5,896 bases of DNA from Bacteroidetes bacterium UBA6063. Lineage in GTDB: Bacteria; Bacteroidota; Bacteroidia; NS11-12g; UBA9320. The position numbers were made by a program, and so were the translations under genes. Below the pieces are notes generated by a model. It worked only from the letters and a program-made list of their open reading frames with translations. It was not told where the DNA came from and searched no databases. This document shows, piece after piece, positions 4,601 through 5,896 of the stretch. Each line of letters starts with the position of its first letter. The first letter of the stretch is position 1. The stretch is taken from positions 1-5,896 of the forward strand of contig DIYD01000166.1 in NCBI GenBank assembly GCA_002428905.1, in the 5' to 3' direction.

Positions 4601-5896
4601 TTACAGCTTCATTATTTTTAGCGATGCCACGAGGTCTTCGTTAGCATTTAGAATGCGCAGCACATAATAGCCTTGCGCCAGATTTGTGGTTGAGAATTCA
4701 AACTCATTCCTTCCTACTTCCACCATAGCGGTGAGCAGTTCTCCAACCAGTTTGCCTTCCATACTGTAAAGGTTAAAGTTCAGTTCTTCCGACTCCTCAG
4801 CCGTAAAGCGTACTATGGCCTTTTCAAGTGCCGGGTTAGGAAGTAACATAACTTCCTTTTTCTTTGGTAGTGTTGTTAACGTTCGGTCAACAGTTACAGA
4901 ACCGATCCAAATGCCATTTCTACCGCGTGGGCTACCTGGTGCATATGGTCTTCCAAATGAACCGGAGAACCATACTTCGCCATCACGATTGTAACGTGTT
5001 TGAATACCTGTATAATCTCCCCAACGTTCTAGCGAGTCGCCTAAACGGTTAATCGAATGCTCTCCATCTTTAATGCGAACTACGCTGGAGATGATACCTT
5101 CTTCGCCCTGGTTCTTATTATAAAACGCGACTGAAGTTCCGGGAAATACCAGTTCCGAACTGTGTGAAAACGTGATCACAGAAGCGAACGGATATTCGTC
5201 ATTACCCACATAGGTTATGGACGGATATGCATAGTCAAAGGAATCTGACTCGATGTAACTGGCGTTAATATTCAAATTGCTTAAATCGAGTAAACCATGG
5301 AAAATCCCCGGACTATTCTTCTCATGAATCATAGTAGATTGAACATATTGAATATAACCATCGTGTTCTATGGCAGATAATACCCTGGTATCGTTGGTTT
5401 GCAGCAGATTTTCAGGATCGGGTTGAAACGCAGAAGGCGGCACTCCGTATTTCTTATCGGCAGTAAGTACGTTTAGATTATACGTGGCATTGCCAGACAT
5501 TCGTGTGTCGGTAATTTCGTGAAGAAATACCGAATCATTTGAGGCATCGCCTGGGCGCACAGACAAGAAGTGCATGTTGGGTGATGTGAATGCACTTCCA
5601 CCTTGCACGGCGCAAATACTCCACAATGGTTTACCATTATAGTTCAGATCGTGCCACAGATCCTGATAGACTGTATCTTTTCCTTCAAAGCCAGAAGCTT
5701 TATCAATTTGCCAGATAATAGACTGAGTAAAACCTTCCTGCCAACTCTCACCATCTCTAAGAATATTCACCGTAATGAATAGATCGTCTTTACTCAGGCC
5801 TATGATTGGGTAATCAGACCACGTTGTATTGGGTGCGAATGGGTTACCGTCTATAGCATAAAAGTTCCAAGCGTTATGTGGATTATTGGTCTCGCT
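4601..5896 (-). CDS. Secreted T9SS type A cargo protein, probably beta-propeller-like, N-terminus outside window
   Basis: The frame is open from the right window edge to a TAA at 4603-4601, giving 431 visible residues; the true start lies beyond 5896. The in-frame GTG at 5770 is internal, because sequence upstream of it continues the same protein (WSDYPIIGLSKDDLFITVNI at visible residues 26-45). The final 80-odd residues form a T9SS sorting domain: LLPNPA at 351-356, then a strand-rich region with YSMEGKLV at 375-382, LAQGYYVLRI at 405-414 and a closing LKIMKL. In this system the domain directs export across the outer membrane and is then removed. The body has recurring DYP/YPSI...F..V-type strands and RWGDYTGIQ at 291-299, a motif often seen in secreted propeller or sialidase-fold proteins. 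No intact Asp box (SxDxGxxW) or catalytic set is visible, so no enzyme activity is assigned. No terminator fits between it and the convergent gene. Confidence 0.9.
   Translation of the reverse strand, partial: SETNNPHNAWNFYAIDGNPFAPNTTWSDYPIIGLSKDDLFITVNILRDGESWQEGFTQSIIWQIDKASGFEGKDTVYQDLWHDLNYNGKPLWSICAVQGGSAFTSPNMHFLSVRPGDASNDSVFLHEITDTRMSGNATYNLNVLTADKKYGVPPSAFQPDPENLLQTNDTRVLSAIEHDGYIQYVQSTMIHEKNSPGIFHGLLDLSNLNINASYIESDSFDYAYPSITYVGNDEYPFASVITFSHSSELVFPGTSVAFYNKNQGEEGIISSVVRIKDGEHSINRLGDSLERWGDYTGIQTRYNRDGEVWFSGSFGRPYAPGSPRGRNGIWIGSVTVDRTLTTLPKKKEVMLLPNPALEKAIVRFTAEESEELNFNLYSMEGKLVGELLTAMVEVGRNEFEFSTTNLAQGYYVLRILNANEDLVASLKIMKL

Noticed and set aside
4864..5052. Open frame of 62 codons on the plus strand
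   Set aside because: It lies inside the T9SS cargo gene on the other strand and has no features of its own.
5768..5770. GTG at 5770 as the start of the T9SS cargo gene
   Set aside because: The frame stays open for 42 more codons to the edge with matching protein-like sequence, and no signal peptide follows the GTG.

Overview
The window looks like an ordinary chromosomal segment of a Bacteroidota bacterium, probably a marine-type Flavobacteriales relative. Four things point there: a C-terminal type IX secretion (T9SS) sorting domain, a TonB-dependent receptor with an N-terminal carboxypeptidase-regulatory-like extension, a PorT-like small outer-membrane barrel, and two matches to the Bacteroidota -7 promoter box TAnnTTTG. 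Start codons follow A-rich leaders and none has a clear Shine-Dalgarno sequence, as is usual in this phylum. No rRNA, tRNA, insertion sequence, CRISPR array or attachment site was seen, and no gap between genes exceeds about 100 bases.

Left part (1-659, minus strand). An AIM24/TIGR00266-family gene runs off the left edge. Upstream of it on the same strand lies a very small lipoprotein gene with a strongly basic tail. The lipoprotein gene has a good Bacteroidota promoter that overlaps its most upstream possible start codon. The two genes may be co-transcribed.

Centre (729-3134, plus strand). A complete 801-residue TonB-dependent receptor is divergent from the lipoprotein gene. The 69-base divergent spacer holds an imperfect dyad that could be an operator. 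The receptor carries FRAP and NPxL boxes like haem/haemoglobin receptors, but there is no histidine between them, so its substrate is left open.

Right-centre (3231-4600, plus strand). Three envelope genes follow: a small beta-barrel protein with its own TATCTTTG promoter, a 93-residue three-helix membrane protein 7 bases downstream, and a 126-residue single-pass protein with five cysteines. None has a recognisable enzymatic function.

Right end (4601-5896, minus strand). A large secreted protein, probably beta-propeller-like, ends with a T9SS type A sorting domain and is cut by the window edge. Its stop codon directly abuts the stop of the convergent 126-residue gene.

All genes but the AIM24 homologue are predicted to act in the cell envelope or outside the cell. 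They do not obviously form one pathway, and I found no convincing new multi-gene system. The best leads are the receptor's uncertain substrate, start-site corrections implied by the promoters, and the uncharacterised small envelope proteins.
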